Source: Methanomassiliicoccales archaeon
GTDB lineage: Archaea; Thermoplasmatota; Thermoplasmata; RBG-16-68-12; SOIM01
Reading direction: 5' to 3'
Length of the DNA: 64,000 nucleotides
NCBI GenBank assembly: GCA_004377185.1
Contig: SOIM01000021.1
Span: 1 to 64,000, forward strand
The stretch's first letter is position 1, and each line of letters begins with the position of its first letter. Position numbers and translations under genes: made by a program. This document shows positions 17,479 through 24,239 of this stretch, piece by piece. The notes beneath the pieces are model-generated. The model did not search any database. It saw nothing but the letters and a program-made list of their open reading frames with translations, and was not told where the DNA came from.

Positions 17479-18377
17479 TCCCTCACCTTCCTCTCATCTC
17501 GGAGCATGTGCTTCAACCTCTTCTCCTTTACGGGTTCCATCTGCCAGTACAGGTCCTGAAAGGTAGGTCTCTCTACCTCCGCGAACACCCCGACCAGGAT
17601 GTTCTTCCTGAGCTCTATCTCGGCGTCCCTGGGGTTGGCTCCCTCCTGGATTATCCAGTTGTCCTCCCTAAGGTCCCAGCTCTCCTGGTACATCCTCATC
17701 TCTTCGATGCCTTCGCCTATCCGGTTGGGCCTTCCGTACCCAGTGGGACATGGGGATATGACCTCAATGAAGGTGAATCCTCTCTTCTTCAGGGCAGCGG
17801 CTATCGAGTCCCTCAGTCTCCTCGCGTCCAGGGTGGTCCACCTTGCTACATATACCGCCCCACTGGATGCAGCCAGATGAGGCAGGTTGAACGGATGTTC
17901 GAAGTTTCCGTAGGGGGTTGTAGATGTCTTGGAATCCACCGGAGTGGTCGGTCCGGCCTGCCCGCCTGTCATCCCGTAGTTGAAGTTGTTCACGCATATC
18001 ACGTTCAGGTCGATGTTCCTTCTTGCTGCGTGGATGAAGTGGTTTCCACCAATAGCGAAAAGGTCTCCATCACCGCTGATGACCGTCACGTTCAGGTCTG
18101 GGTTCCCAAGTTTCAATCCTGTCGCGAACGCTATCGGCCTTCCATGGGTTGTGTGATATGAATCCTGATTGAGATAGCCAGCAGCCCTGCCGGAGCAACC
18201 TATGCCGGATACCACGACCCTCTTGTCCATCGGCACCTCGGCCTTCTCCAACGCATTTACGTACGCCTTTAGAACGATCCCAAGACCGCAGCCAGGGCAC
18301 CAAATGTGCGGGAGCATGTCGCTACGCAGGTAGTCTTCGATAGGATGGCGCTTTTCTTTCTGTGCTTCCTGGTTCAT
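17475..18377 (-). CDS. korB: 2-oxoacid:ferredoxin oxidoreductase, beta subunit (TPP-binding)
   Basis: A 300-residue TPP subunit. It has the WCPGCGLG cysteines, the GDGDLFAIGG...NVICVNNFNYGMTGGQ TPP/Mg motif (GDG to NN) and VISPCPTGYGRPN near the end. It transfers electrons from the hydroxyalkyl-TPP intermediate to a bound Fe-S cluster and then ferredoxin. The 2-oxoglutarate-type assignment is by gene order and subunit form; the exact 2-oxoacid is not fixed by sequence. Start overlaps the korA stop by 4 nt. Confidence 0.93.
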   Translation of the reverse strand: MNQEAQKEKRHPIEDYLRSDMLPHIWCPGCGLGIVLKAYVNALEKAEVPMDKRVVVSGIGCSGRAAGYLNQDSYHTTHGRPIAFATGLKLGNPDLNVTVISGDGDLFAIGGNHFIHAARRNIDLNVICVNNFNYGMTGGQAGPTTPVDSKTSTTPYGNFEHPFNLPHLAASSGAVYVARWTTLDARRLRDSIAAALKKRGFTFIEVISPCPTGYGRPNRIGEGIEEMRMYQESWDLREDNWIIQEGANPRDAEIELRKNILVGVFAEVERPTFQDLYWQMEPVKEKRLKHMLRDERKVRE

Positions 18378-19525
18378 TTTGCCACCTCCCTTATGGCTTT
18401 GAGAGTTGCATCTGGATCCGGAAGCGTGCCAGGAACGTACGTGACCCCTTTTACCGGTGCCCGTCCGCAGACCACTCTCTCCACCTCTAGGACCATCTGG
18501 CCGTAGTTGATCTCGGGGACGATCATCCCCTTGGCACCCTCTGATAGTTCGCGAACTCTATCGACCGGGAATGGCCATGCAGTTATGAGCCTGAAGAGCC
18601 CAGCCTCGATCCCTTCCTTCCTTGCCAGTTCCACGGCCCTGTTGGCGCACCTGCTTGTGATACCATAAGAGATCACAATGACGTCCGCGTCGTCCGTATC
18701 CCTCTCTTCGTACCTCACTATATCCGAAGCATACGCACTGACCTTGTCCAGAAGCCTTTTCAGCAAAGGACCTTCTGCTTCAGCGCTTATGGCAGGCCTT
18801 CCCTTCTCGTCATGGGTGAGCCCGGTCATGCGTACTTTGTATCCTTCCCCGGCTATTGCCATGGGAGGTATCAAATCCTCTTCCGCCTGATAGGGCAGGT
18901 ATTCGATCGGCTTGCCCTTGGGGCGTTTCCTCTCAACGACCTTGATCTCCTTCTCCTCAGGTATGACCACCCTCTCCGTCATATGACCGACGATCTCGTC
19001 CGCCATCACGAGCACTGGTGTCCTGTACCTCTCTGCCGCATTGAACGCCTCTATCACCAGATCGAAGCACTCCTGAGGTGATGCTGGACAGTAAGCGATT
19101 ATCGGATAATCACCGTGCGATCCCCATCTAGCTTGCATCATGTCCTGCTGACCTACGAGGGTCGGCATACCCGTGCTGGGACCACCTCTCTGAATGTTCA
19201 CCACGACAGCGGGAATCTCCATCATTGCCCCCAGCCCTATGTTCTCCTGCATCAGGGAGAACCCTGGACCGGAGGTAGAGGTCATGGACTTCACCCCGGC
19301 ACACGAAGCACCCAGAATGGCAGCCATGGACCCCATCTCATCCTCCATCTGGATGTACATACCATCCACCTCGGGAAGCCGGGCGGCCATCCTCTCAGCC
19401 ACCTCTGTGGCCGGAGTTATCGGATAACCTGCAAAGAAACCGCATCCCGCTGCCAGCCCGCCCTCCGCTACAGCAAAATCACCATGCATGAAATGAGTAC
19501 CTGTCAAAACCCTGGGCCTCAACAA
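18374..19525 (-). CDS. korA: 2-oxoacid:ferredoxin oxidoreductase, alpha subunit
   Basis: A 383-residue alpha chain with the family features HGDFAVAEGGLAAGCGFFAGYPITPATE, EDEMGSMAAILGASCAGVKSMTSTSGPGF (read as separate motifs) and the PSTGMPTLVGQQDMMQARWGSHGD substrate loop. It binds the 2-oxoacid, and the C-terminal transketolase-like domain contributes to CoA handling. Begins at the ATG/TTG-type start at 19525, 2 nt after the korD stop. Its gene order D-A-B-G is the classic four-subunit archaeal Kor arrangement. Confidence 0.92.
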   Translation of the reverse strand: MLRPRVLTGTHFMHGDFAVAEGGLAAGCGFFAGYPITPATEVAERMAARLPEVDGMYIQMEDEMGSMAAILGASCAGVKSMTSTSGPGFSLMQENIGLGAMMEIPAVVVNIQRGGPSTGMPTLVGQQDMMQARWGSHGDYPIIAYCPASPQECFDLVIEAFNAAERYRTPVLVMADEIVGHMTERVVIPEEKEIKVVERKRPKGKPIEYLPYQAEEDLIPPMAIAGEGYKVRMTGLTHDEKGRPAISAEAEGPLLKRLLDKVSAYASDIVRYEERDTDDADVIVISYGITSRCANRAVELARKEGIEAGLFRLITAWPFPVDRVRELSEGAKGMIVPEINYGQMVLEVERVVCGRAPVKGVTYVPGTLPDPDATLKAIREVAK

Positions 19526-19527
19526 AC

Positions 19528-19836
19528 CTACTCCTCCTTCTCCTTTTTCTCCTTCTTCTTCTCCTCTTCTTCCTCTTCAATATCTTCAATGTAAATGCCG
19601 AACTCAGGACATATATCCTCGCAGTGACGGCAGGCGACGCACTCGTCCTCCATCCCCTCCTTTACTTTTGGAAGCTTATAGCCTTTCTTGTTCCGTTCCT
19701 CGGATTCCTCGAGGATCTGCTTGGGACAGAACTCTATGCAGAACCCGCATGCCTTGCACCTCTCAGCGATGATGATGACCTTCCCCTTGGGTATCTTATA
19801 TTTATCAAAATCAAGCGGCTTACGCCAAAACTTCAT
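19528..19836 (-). CDS. korD: 2-oxoacid:ferredoxin oxidoreductase, delta (ferredoxin-like) subunit
   Basis: A 102-residue dicluster ferredoxin: CKACGFCIEFCP and CVACRHCEDICP, with a very acidic/lysine tail (runs of E then K). It carries electrons from KorB toward ferredoxin or, here, possibly directly toward the Hdr subunits. The ATG at 19836 has GGTGAAGAG just upstream. The longer reading frame to 20046 has no ferredoxin similarity and would run over the promoter region. It is the first gene of the nine-gene operon ending at 8835. Confidence 0.9.
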   Translation of the reverse strand: MKFWRKPLDFDKYKIPKGKVIIIAERCKACGFCIEFCPKQILEESEERNKKGYKLPKVKEGMEDECVACRHCEDICPEFGIYIEDIEEEEEEKKKEKKEKEE

Positions 19837-19874
19837 CTCTTCACCGACCTGGACCGATGCCCTGATGATGGTTC

Positions 19875-19977
19875 TATACCCTTCAATCCTCAACGGTTCA
19901 CCTGCGAATCCCAACCCGCTGGCACCTTCGTTTTCGCCGGGCAGTTCGAAGTAATACTGAACTGTTCTTAAAGGTTG
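19875..19977 (-). promoter_or_regulatory. Candidate TATA elements for the kor-hdr operon
   Basis: Two minus-strand TATA-like elements precede korD: GGTATAGAACC at about 19875-19885 (leader near 15-20 nt) and CCTTTAAGAAC at about 19967-19977 (leader near 110 nt). Which one is used cannot be told from sequence. Confidence 0.3.
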
Positions 19978-20079
19978 CCTTATTCTGACTTGGGTTTGAA
20001 AGATTTGCCAATGAAGTTTGCGAAAAGAGTTGGAAAGGTTTACCAAGTCGTCAGGCTTGTATAGGAATACGATATTGGT

Positions 20080-20760
20080 GTGAAGGATATGACCGCAGAG
20101 CGGGGAACGTCAGTGGACGAGGAGAGCTACAGGGAGCTGCTGGATGAGTACGGCCAGAGGAAGGGGGAGATCGAGAGAAGGCTCGAAGAGTTCGAGAGGG
20201 TCGGCCAACGTCCCTTCAAGGTGCTCTTCTCGGAGATGTGTTTCTGCCTGCTCACTCCTCAATCCAGAGCCAGGGCCTGCGACGCTGCGGTAAGGGAGCT
20301 CCAGAAGAAGGGGATGCTGTACAAGGGAAGCTGGGAGGAGATAGCGGACCGCATGTCCGGCGTGAGATTCCATGAGAACAAGGCGAGGTACATCGTGGAG
20401 GCGCGGGAGCTCTTCACAAGCGATTGGGGATTCGACCTGGATGGCATCGTCCGGAAGGGTACGAAAGCGAAGACCTTGAGAGAATGGTTCGTGAAGAACG
20501 TGAAGGGGCTGGGTTACAAAGAGGCCAGCCATTTCCTCAGGAACGTGGGCGTGGGCTTTGACCTGGCTATTCTGGACAGGCACATACTGGGGAACCTGTT
20601 GAGATATGGTGTGATCGACTCGGTCCCACAAAACATGACAAGGAAGCAGTACCTGGACATCGAGAAGAAGATGAGGAAGTTCGCGAAGAAGGTCGACATT
20701 GAGATGGGTGCACTGGACCTGCTGTTCTGGTCGATGGAGACGGGAGAGGTTTTCAAATAA
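20080..20760 (+). CDS. ogg2: 8-oxoguanine DNA glycosylase/AP lyase, archaeal OGG2 type
   Basis: A 226-residue HhH-GPD glycosylase of the archaeal Ogg2 family, excising 8-oxoguanine and nicking the abasic site. The catalytic Lys147 (GLGYKEASHFLRNVG) and Asp166 (LAILDRHIL) are 19 residues apart, the spacing seen in characterised Ogg2 enzymes. The family ending LDLLFWSMETGEVFK is present. Start taken as GTG 20080; ATG at 20089 is an alternative. It is divergent from korD. A second, partial copy of its 3' end lies at 21588-21683. Confidence 0.92.
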   Translation: MKDMTAERGTSVDEESYRELLDEYGQRKGEIERRLEEFERVGQRPFKVLFSEMCFCLLTPQSRARACDAAVRELQKKGMLYKGSWEEIADRMSGVRFHENKARYIVEARELFTSDWGFDLDGIVRKGTKAKTLREWFVKNVKGLGYKEASHFLRNVGVGFDLAILDRHILGNLLRYGVIDSVPQNMTRKQYLDIEKKMRKFAKKVDIEMGALDLLFWSMETGEVFK

Positions 20761-20887
20761 GGGCCATCCTTCGAGCCGCCCCTAGCAGAATATCTGGTAC
20801 AAGGTTTTTGGAGGTATGATTCGGGATTTAGTAGGGGAAAGTTTAATCTAAAGAGAGTCAATCTATACACATAGGTCTGTGGAAAGA

Positions 20888-21181
20888 ATGAGAACGATAG
20901 TAGAGATAAGAGAGGCAATATGTTCTCACAAACAGATTCTCGAAGATGAGTTTCATGTCAAGAACATAGGAATATTTGGTTCCTATTTACGTGAAGAACC
21001 AAGTCACGACAGCGATCTTGATATTTTGGTGGAATTCACCAAACCAGTAGGATTATTTGATTTTGTCAGACTCGAAGGTTATCTGCAGGATTTGCTGGGT
21101 ATCAAAGTCGATCTTGTTCCCAAAGACGGAATAAAACCGTCCCTACGGAAGCACGTCGCACAAGAAGTGGTCTACGTATGA
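20888..21181 (+). CDS. Minimal nucleotidyltransferase (MNT) antitoxin
   Basis: A roughly 97-residue MNT-fold protein with the active-site signature GSYLREEPSHDSDLDILVE (GSY followed by D-x-D) and a C-terminal DLVPKDGIKPSLRK typical of MntA-like proteins. In MNT/HEPN systems this enzyme AMPylates the HEPN toxin. A TTTAATC element near 20841 could be its TATA box. GTG at 20879 is an alternative start. It overlaps the HEPN gene by 4 nt (ATGA). Confidence 0.85.
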   Translation: MRTIVEIREAICSHKQILEDEFHVKNIGIFGSYLREEPSHDSDLDILVEFTKPVGLFDFVRLEGYLQDLLGIKVDLVPKDGIKPSLRKHVAQEVVYV

Positions 21182-21529
21182 CCAGAGACTACAGAGTCTT
21201 TCTTCAAGATATTCTTGAGTCCATATCGCGCATTGAGAAATATGTGGCTGACATGACTTACAAAGACTTTGCAAAGGACCAGAAAACCGTTGATGCAGTG
21301 ATAAGGAGAATTGAAATAATCGGCGAAGCGACAAAGAATATCCCGGAACACGTTAGAGAGAAGCATCCGAATCTTCCATGGCGTGAGATGGCTGGAATGA
21401 GAGACAAGATGAATACATGGGTATTTTGAGATAATGTACAGTATTCTCTGGGAAACGATAAGGCAAGACCTGTCTCCTGTGAAACCCAGAATAAGGGAGA
21501 TTCTGGAGGATCAGAGCATCCCTTCCTGA
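21178..21529 (+). pseudogene. HEPN (DUF86) toxin with a +1 frameshift at the RX4H motif
   Basis: The frame from ATG 21178 encodes a HEPN/DUF86 protein up to GMRDKM and then reads NTWVF-stop. Removing one A from the AA at 21412-21413 restores MRDKMIHGYFEIMYSILWET...REILEDQSIPS-stop at 21529. This recreates the conserved Arg-X4-His ribonuclease motif (R of RDK, H of IHGYF), tyrosine included. As given, the gene lacks the catalytic His and the last third of the fold, so the toxin should be inactive. Either this is a real inactivating mutation or an assembly error. Confidence 0.8.
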
Positions 21530-21587
21530 ATCTATGGACTGGAGAGCTCAACCCCAAAAACACCTGGACCCTGCTACTGCAGCTTCT

Positions 21588-21683
21588 GCAAAGATGAGGA
21601 GATTCGCAAAGGAGAGAGGCATCAAAATGGCCACTCTGGACATGCTTTCTTGGTCGATGGAGACGGGAGAGGTCTTCAAGTAG
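21588..21683 (+). pseudogene. OGG2 C-terminal remnant
   Basis: In-frame codons KMRRFAKERG...MATLDMLSWSMETGEVFK-stop match the last 30 residues of the OGG2 gene ending at 20760 (KMRKFAKKVD...MGALDLLFWSMETGEVFK). Nothing upstream of 21588 matches. The MNT/HEPN pair lies between the intact gene and this tail. Confidence 0.75.
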
Positions 21684-21738
21684 ATTAGAGCCAGACATAG
21701 AGATATAAGTCGACACTGCGTTACAGGTAGTGAGCGAT

Positions 21739-22032
21739 ATGGAACAGAAGACAAAGGGGGAAGTTGGAATAGAAGGGCTGGATCTGGAGGAAGAAGCCAG
21801 ATCGTTGAGAGCGTTCATCAAGGACTGGGAGTGGGTGTTTTCCCAGGAAGAATCTTTGAGAATGAAGTACCCCAAGAAGGTGATTGCAGTAAGACGTAGG
21901 AAGGTGATTGCAAGCTCAAGCGAGCGTTCTGAATTACATGCCAACCTGAATGAGATTGGCATTGACCCAAAATCCGTCTTGATAACTTACATACCAGAGA
22001 AACCAGTGAAATATCTGCTTCAAAACCAGTGA
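21739..22032 (+). CDS. DUF5678-like small protein
   Basis: A roughly 97-residue soluble protein with the pattern EWVFSQEESLRMKYPKKVIAVRRRKVIAS followed by LNEIGIDPKSVLITYIPEKPVKYLL, which resembles DUF5678 proteins often found beside predicted aspartic proteases in archaea. GTG at 21730 is an alternative start. Its stop overlaps the GTG that could start the retropepsin-like gene. Function unknown; co-occurrence suggests a two-component unit. Confidence 0.6.
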   Translation: MEQKTKGEVGIEGLDLEEEARSLRAFIKDWEWVFSQEESLRMKYPKKVIAVRRRKVIASSSERSELHANLNEIGIDPKSVLITYIPEKPVKYLLQNQ

Positions 22033-22049
22033 GTCCACAAGGGTCGTTG

Positions 22050-22481
22050 ATGAGAATACCAGCAAAGTTCGGTTCAGGGAAGACATCGGTCTATCTTTTC
22101 GCCACGATTCATACTAATGGCCTGGCTCACAAGATTTGCTTTCTCATCGACACCGGCTCGTCCGTCACGACAGTATCACATAGGGATGCGGAGTACTTGG
22201 GAGTTGATACATCGAACTTGAAGAGGAGGACTGAGCCTTCATTGACGTACGCGGGTTATGTCAGGCCCCTCAAACTTGGCAATGTAGATTTCATAATGAC
22301 GGAGGAAAGGAGGAGGTTCGTGTTGGAACATCTAGAATCAGTAGACATCCTGCCCTCGATGGGTGACAAGGAGCTGGATGAATCCCTTCCGAGCGTCATT
22401 GGAATGGATATCTTGAACGAGTGCTCGTACTCGTTATATGTCTGCCCGAAGAAGAACGAAGCGTTCTTAGAGAAGTGTTAA
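22050..22481 (+). CDS. Retropepsin-like aspartic protease domain protein
   Basis: A roughly 143-residue single-domain protein with the aspartic-protease motif FLIDTGSSVTTVS (D-T-G-S), the usual EYLG following it, and a C-terminal SVIGMDILNECSYSL that matches the hydrophobic-Gly-hydrophobic segment of retropepsin folds. It would act as a homodimer. The start is uncertain: ATG 22050 or GTG 22029 overlapping the previous stop (GTGA). No signal peptide. It pairs with the DUF5678-like gene upstream. Confidence 0.75.
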   Translation: MRIPAKFGSGKTSVYLFATIHTNGLAHKICFLIDTGSSVTTVSHRDAEYLGVDTSNLKRRTEPSLTYAGYVRPLKLGNVDFIMTEERRRFVLEHLESVDILPSMGDKELDESLPSVIGMDILNECSYSLYVCPKKNEAFLEKC

Positions 22482-22645
22482 TCCACCACCCAATCTCCAA
22501 GCGGCACATGTCGACATAAATCAATCCTACGTTACCTGAGGGGAGTGAGGATACATTCCACACTGGGTGGCTCCTATGCCATGGAAAAGACTATTTGGAG
22601 AAGGAACGCTACTGTATTGATAGAAAAACACTCCGGGGTGAGATC

Positions 22646-22870
22646 CTGAAAAGCTATCGACTCTCGGTGGTAATTCAAAAAGACGCTGACGGTTATTTTG
22701 CCTTCTGTCCCGAGCTTCAGGGTTGTTATACTCAGGGCGATACCTATGAGGAGGCTTTGGAGAACATCAGAGACGCCATTCGCCTCCATCTGGAAGACAG
22801 GATAGAGAATGGGGAAGATATCCCCACCGTTGAATCTATCACACTGACTTCCTTGGAAGTATCAGTATGA
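22646..22870 (+). CDS. hicB: HicB-type antitoxin
   Basis: The core reads YRLSVVIQKDADGYFAFCPELQGC then TQGDTYEEALENIRDAIRLHLE, the degenerate RNase-H-like fold of HicB antitoxins. The fold starts at about 22649. The only start with a Shine-Dalgarno (GGGGTGAG) is a CTG at 22646, giving 74 residues; a TTG at 22595 would give 91. Its TGA overlaps an ATG (ATGA), as usual for a translationally coupled partner. No extended DNA-binding C-terminus is seen. Confidence 0.75.
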   Translation: MKSYRLSVVIQKDADGYFAFCPELQGCYTQGDTYEEALENIRDAIRLHLEDRIENGEDIPTVESITLTSLEVSV

Positions 22871-22913
22871 AGGAGGACTCCCTCGAGTTCCTGCTCGGAA
22901 AGTAATCAAGGTT

Positions 22914-23099
22914 TTGGAGCGAGTGGGATTTGTTCTAGTCCGCCAGAGTGGAAGTCACAAGATTTACAAGAACAAAGAAGGCAGCAGGGTGACTGTTCCC
23001 TACCATTCAGGAAAGATTCTCCATCCCAAGGTCCTTAGAAGTATTCTAAGAGATGTTGATCTAGCTGTTGAGAGGTTCAAAGAACTAATGGGGAAGTAG
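22914..23099 (+). CDS. hicA: HicA-type mRNA interferase toxin, N-terminus probably frameshifted
   Basis: The dsRBD-like HicA core is clear: VLERVGFVLVRQSGSHKIYKN (catalytic His in GSH) and VPYHSGKILHPKVLRSILRD. Coding similarity continues upstream to 22878 (LPRVPARKVIKVLERVG), the normal HicA N-terminus, but that frame contains no start codon. The natural ATG at 22867, overlapping the HicB stop, is in another frame and hits a stop at 22903. One inserted base after ATG-AAG would restore a full HicA. As it stands only a TTG start at 22914 is possible, giving 61 residues. The toxin may be damaged, or this may be a sequencing error. Confidence 0.7.
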   Translation: MERVGFVLVRQSGSHKIYKNKEGSRVTVPYHSGKILHPKVLRSILRDVDLAVERFKELMGK

Positions 23100-23285
23100 A
23101 TGGATATCACCAAGCGAAACACTTCGCCATCATCGTCGCTTACCCCTGATGGGGTCGCCTAATAATGGACATTCATCTTGGCTATCGTTTCGCCTAACTC
23201 CTTCGCTCAGTTCGGCTTTCTCCATCTTCCCTTGAAAAAACGTCAACTTCAAATATTTCGGTTGACCTAAAAATAGCCGAAGGGA

Positions 23286-24239
23286 ATGATCGGCCAATAC
23301 CTCATAACGTTCAGGGAAGTTCTCGAAGCGGCCTTGATAACGGCGATAATACTGGCCTACCTGACCAGAACCGGAAGAGAGCATCTTTCGCGCTACGTGT
23401 GGTATGGAGTGTACCTGTCCGTAGGTGCCAGCATTGTCTTGGGGATAGTGATATGGACCGTCTACGGAACACTCTCCAAGCCCAGCAAGGTGCTGTTCGA
23501 AGGTGTTGCGGCCCTCATAGCGGTCGGAGTTCTCACCACGATGATATACTGGATGGCGGTCAAGGGGAAGCACATAAAGAAGGAAATTGAGAATCGGGTT
23601 GGGGTTGCTCTGAACCGTGGCGTGATGATTGCCATGATCTCACTCGCGTTTCTGGTGGTCTTCAGGGAAGGGCTGGAGACGGTTCTCTTCCTAACGCCGT
23701 TTCTGGTAACCGACGCAGCCGCCACACTGGCTGGAGCAGTACTCGGAGTGATTTCTGGCTTCGTACTCGCCTTTGCCATATTCAAGATAGGCATGAAGAT
23801 CGATCTTCAGCGGTTCTTCTACTTCACGAGCATACTTTTGATCCTTCTGGCAGCGGGCCTGCTCGGATATGCGGTGCACGAGCTTACGGAGTACACGGTG
23901 GTTACCGGCGGGGACCCGGGCTGGTTGGGCCAGAGCGCGTACGTCTTGGACATCTCAAAGGACAGCGTATTCCATCACAAGGGTGCGGTCGGGTCGGTAT
24001 TCGCGGTGATGTTCGGATACACGGTGAGCGCGGAGTGGATCAGGGTCATCGCCCATGTGCTGTACCTGGTGATTGTGATGCCGTTGGTGATAATGGTGTA
24101 CCGCAGGCCAGATCTGATTGAGAAGCTCTCGCAGACTCTGAGGAGATTGTTCAGAATCTTTTCACGCCAAAAAAATGTAGATGACTCTGACACCAAAAGG
24201 TCCGTCCAGCAGAAGCGGAGATCGAAGCAATCGGTCTAG
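23286..24239 (+). CDS. FTR1-family iron permease
   Basis: A 317-residue integral membrane protein with about seven TM helices and both hallmark REXLE motifs: REVLE (residues 10-14) in TM1 and REGLE (127-131) in TM4. In FTR1/EfeU these acidic motifs bind and pass ferric iron. The basic C-terminal tail (KRSVQQKRRSKQ) is cytoplasmic. There is no multicopper oxidase or EfeO partner nearby. The 186-bp region upstream (23100-23285) contains a TCAAATATTTCGG stretch that may hold the TATA box. Its TAG stop shares the CTAG tetranucleotide with the stop of the convergent gene. Confidence 0.88.
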   Translation: MIGQYLITFREVLEAALITAIILAYLTRTGREHLSRYVWYGVYLSVGASIVLGIVIWTVYGTLSKPSKVLFEGVAALIAVGVLTTMIYWMAVKGKHIKKEIENRVGVALNRGVMIAMISLAFLVVFREGLETVLFLTPFLVTDAAATLAGAVLGVISGFVLAFAIFKIGMKIDLQRFFYFTSILLILLAAGLLGYAVHELTEYTVVTGGDPGWLGQSAYVLDISKDSVFHHKGAVGSVFAVMFGYTVSAEWIRVIAHVLYLVIVMPLVIMVYRRPDLIEKLSQTLRRLFRIFSRQKNVDDSDTKRSVQQKRRSKQSV

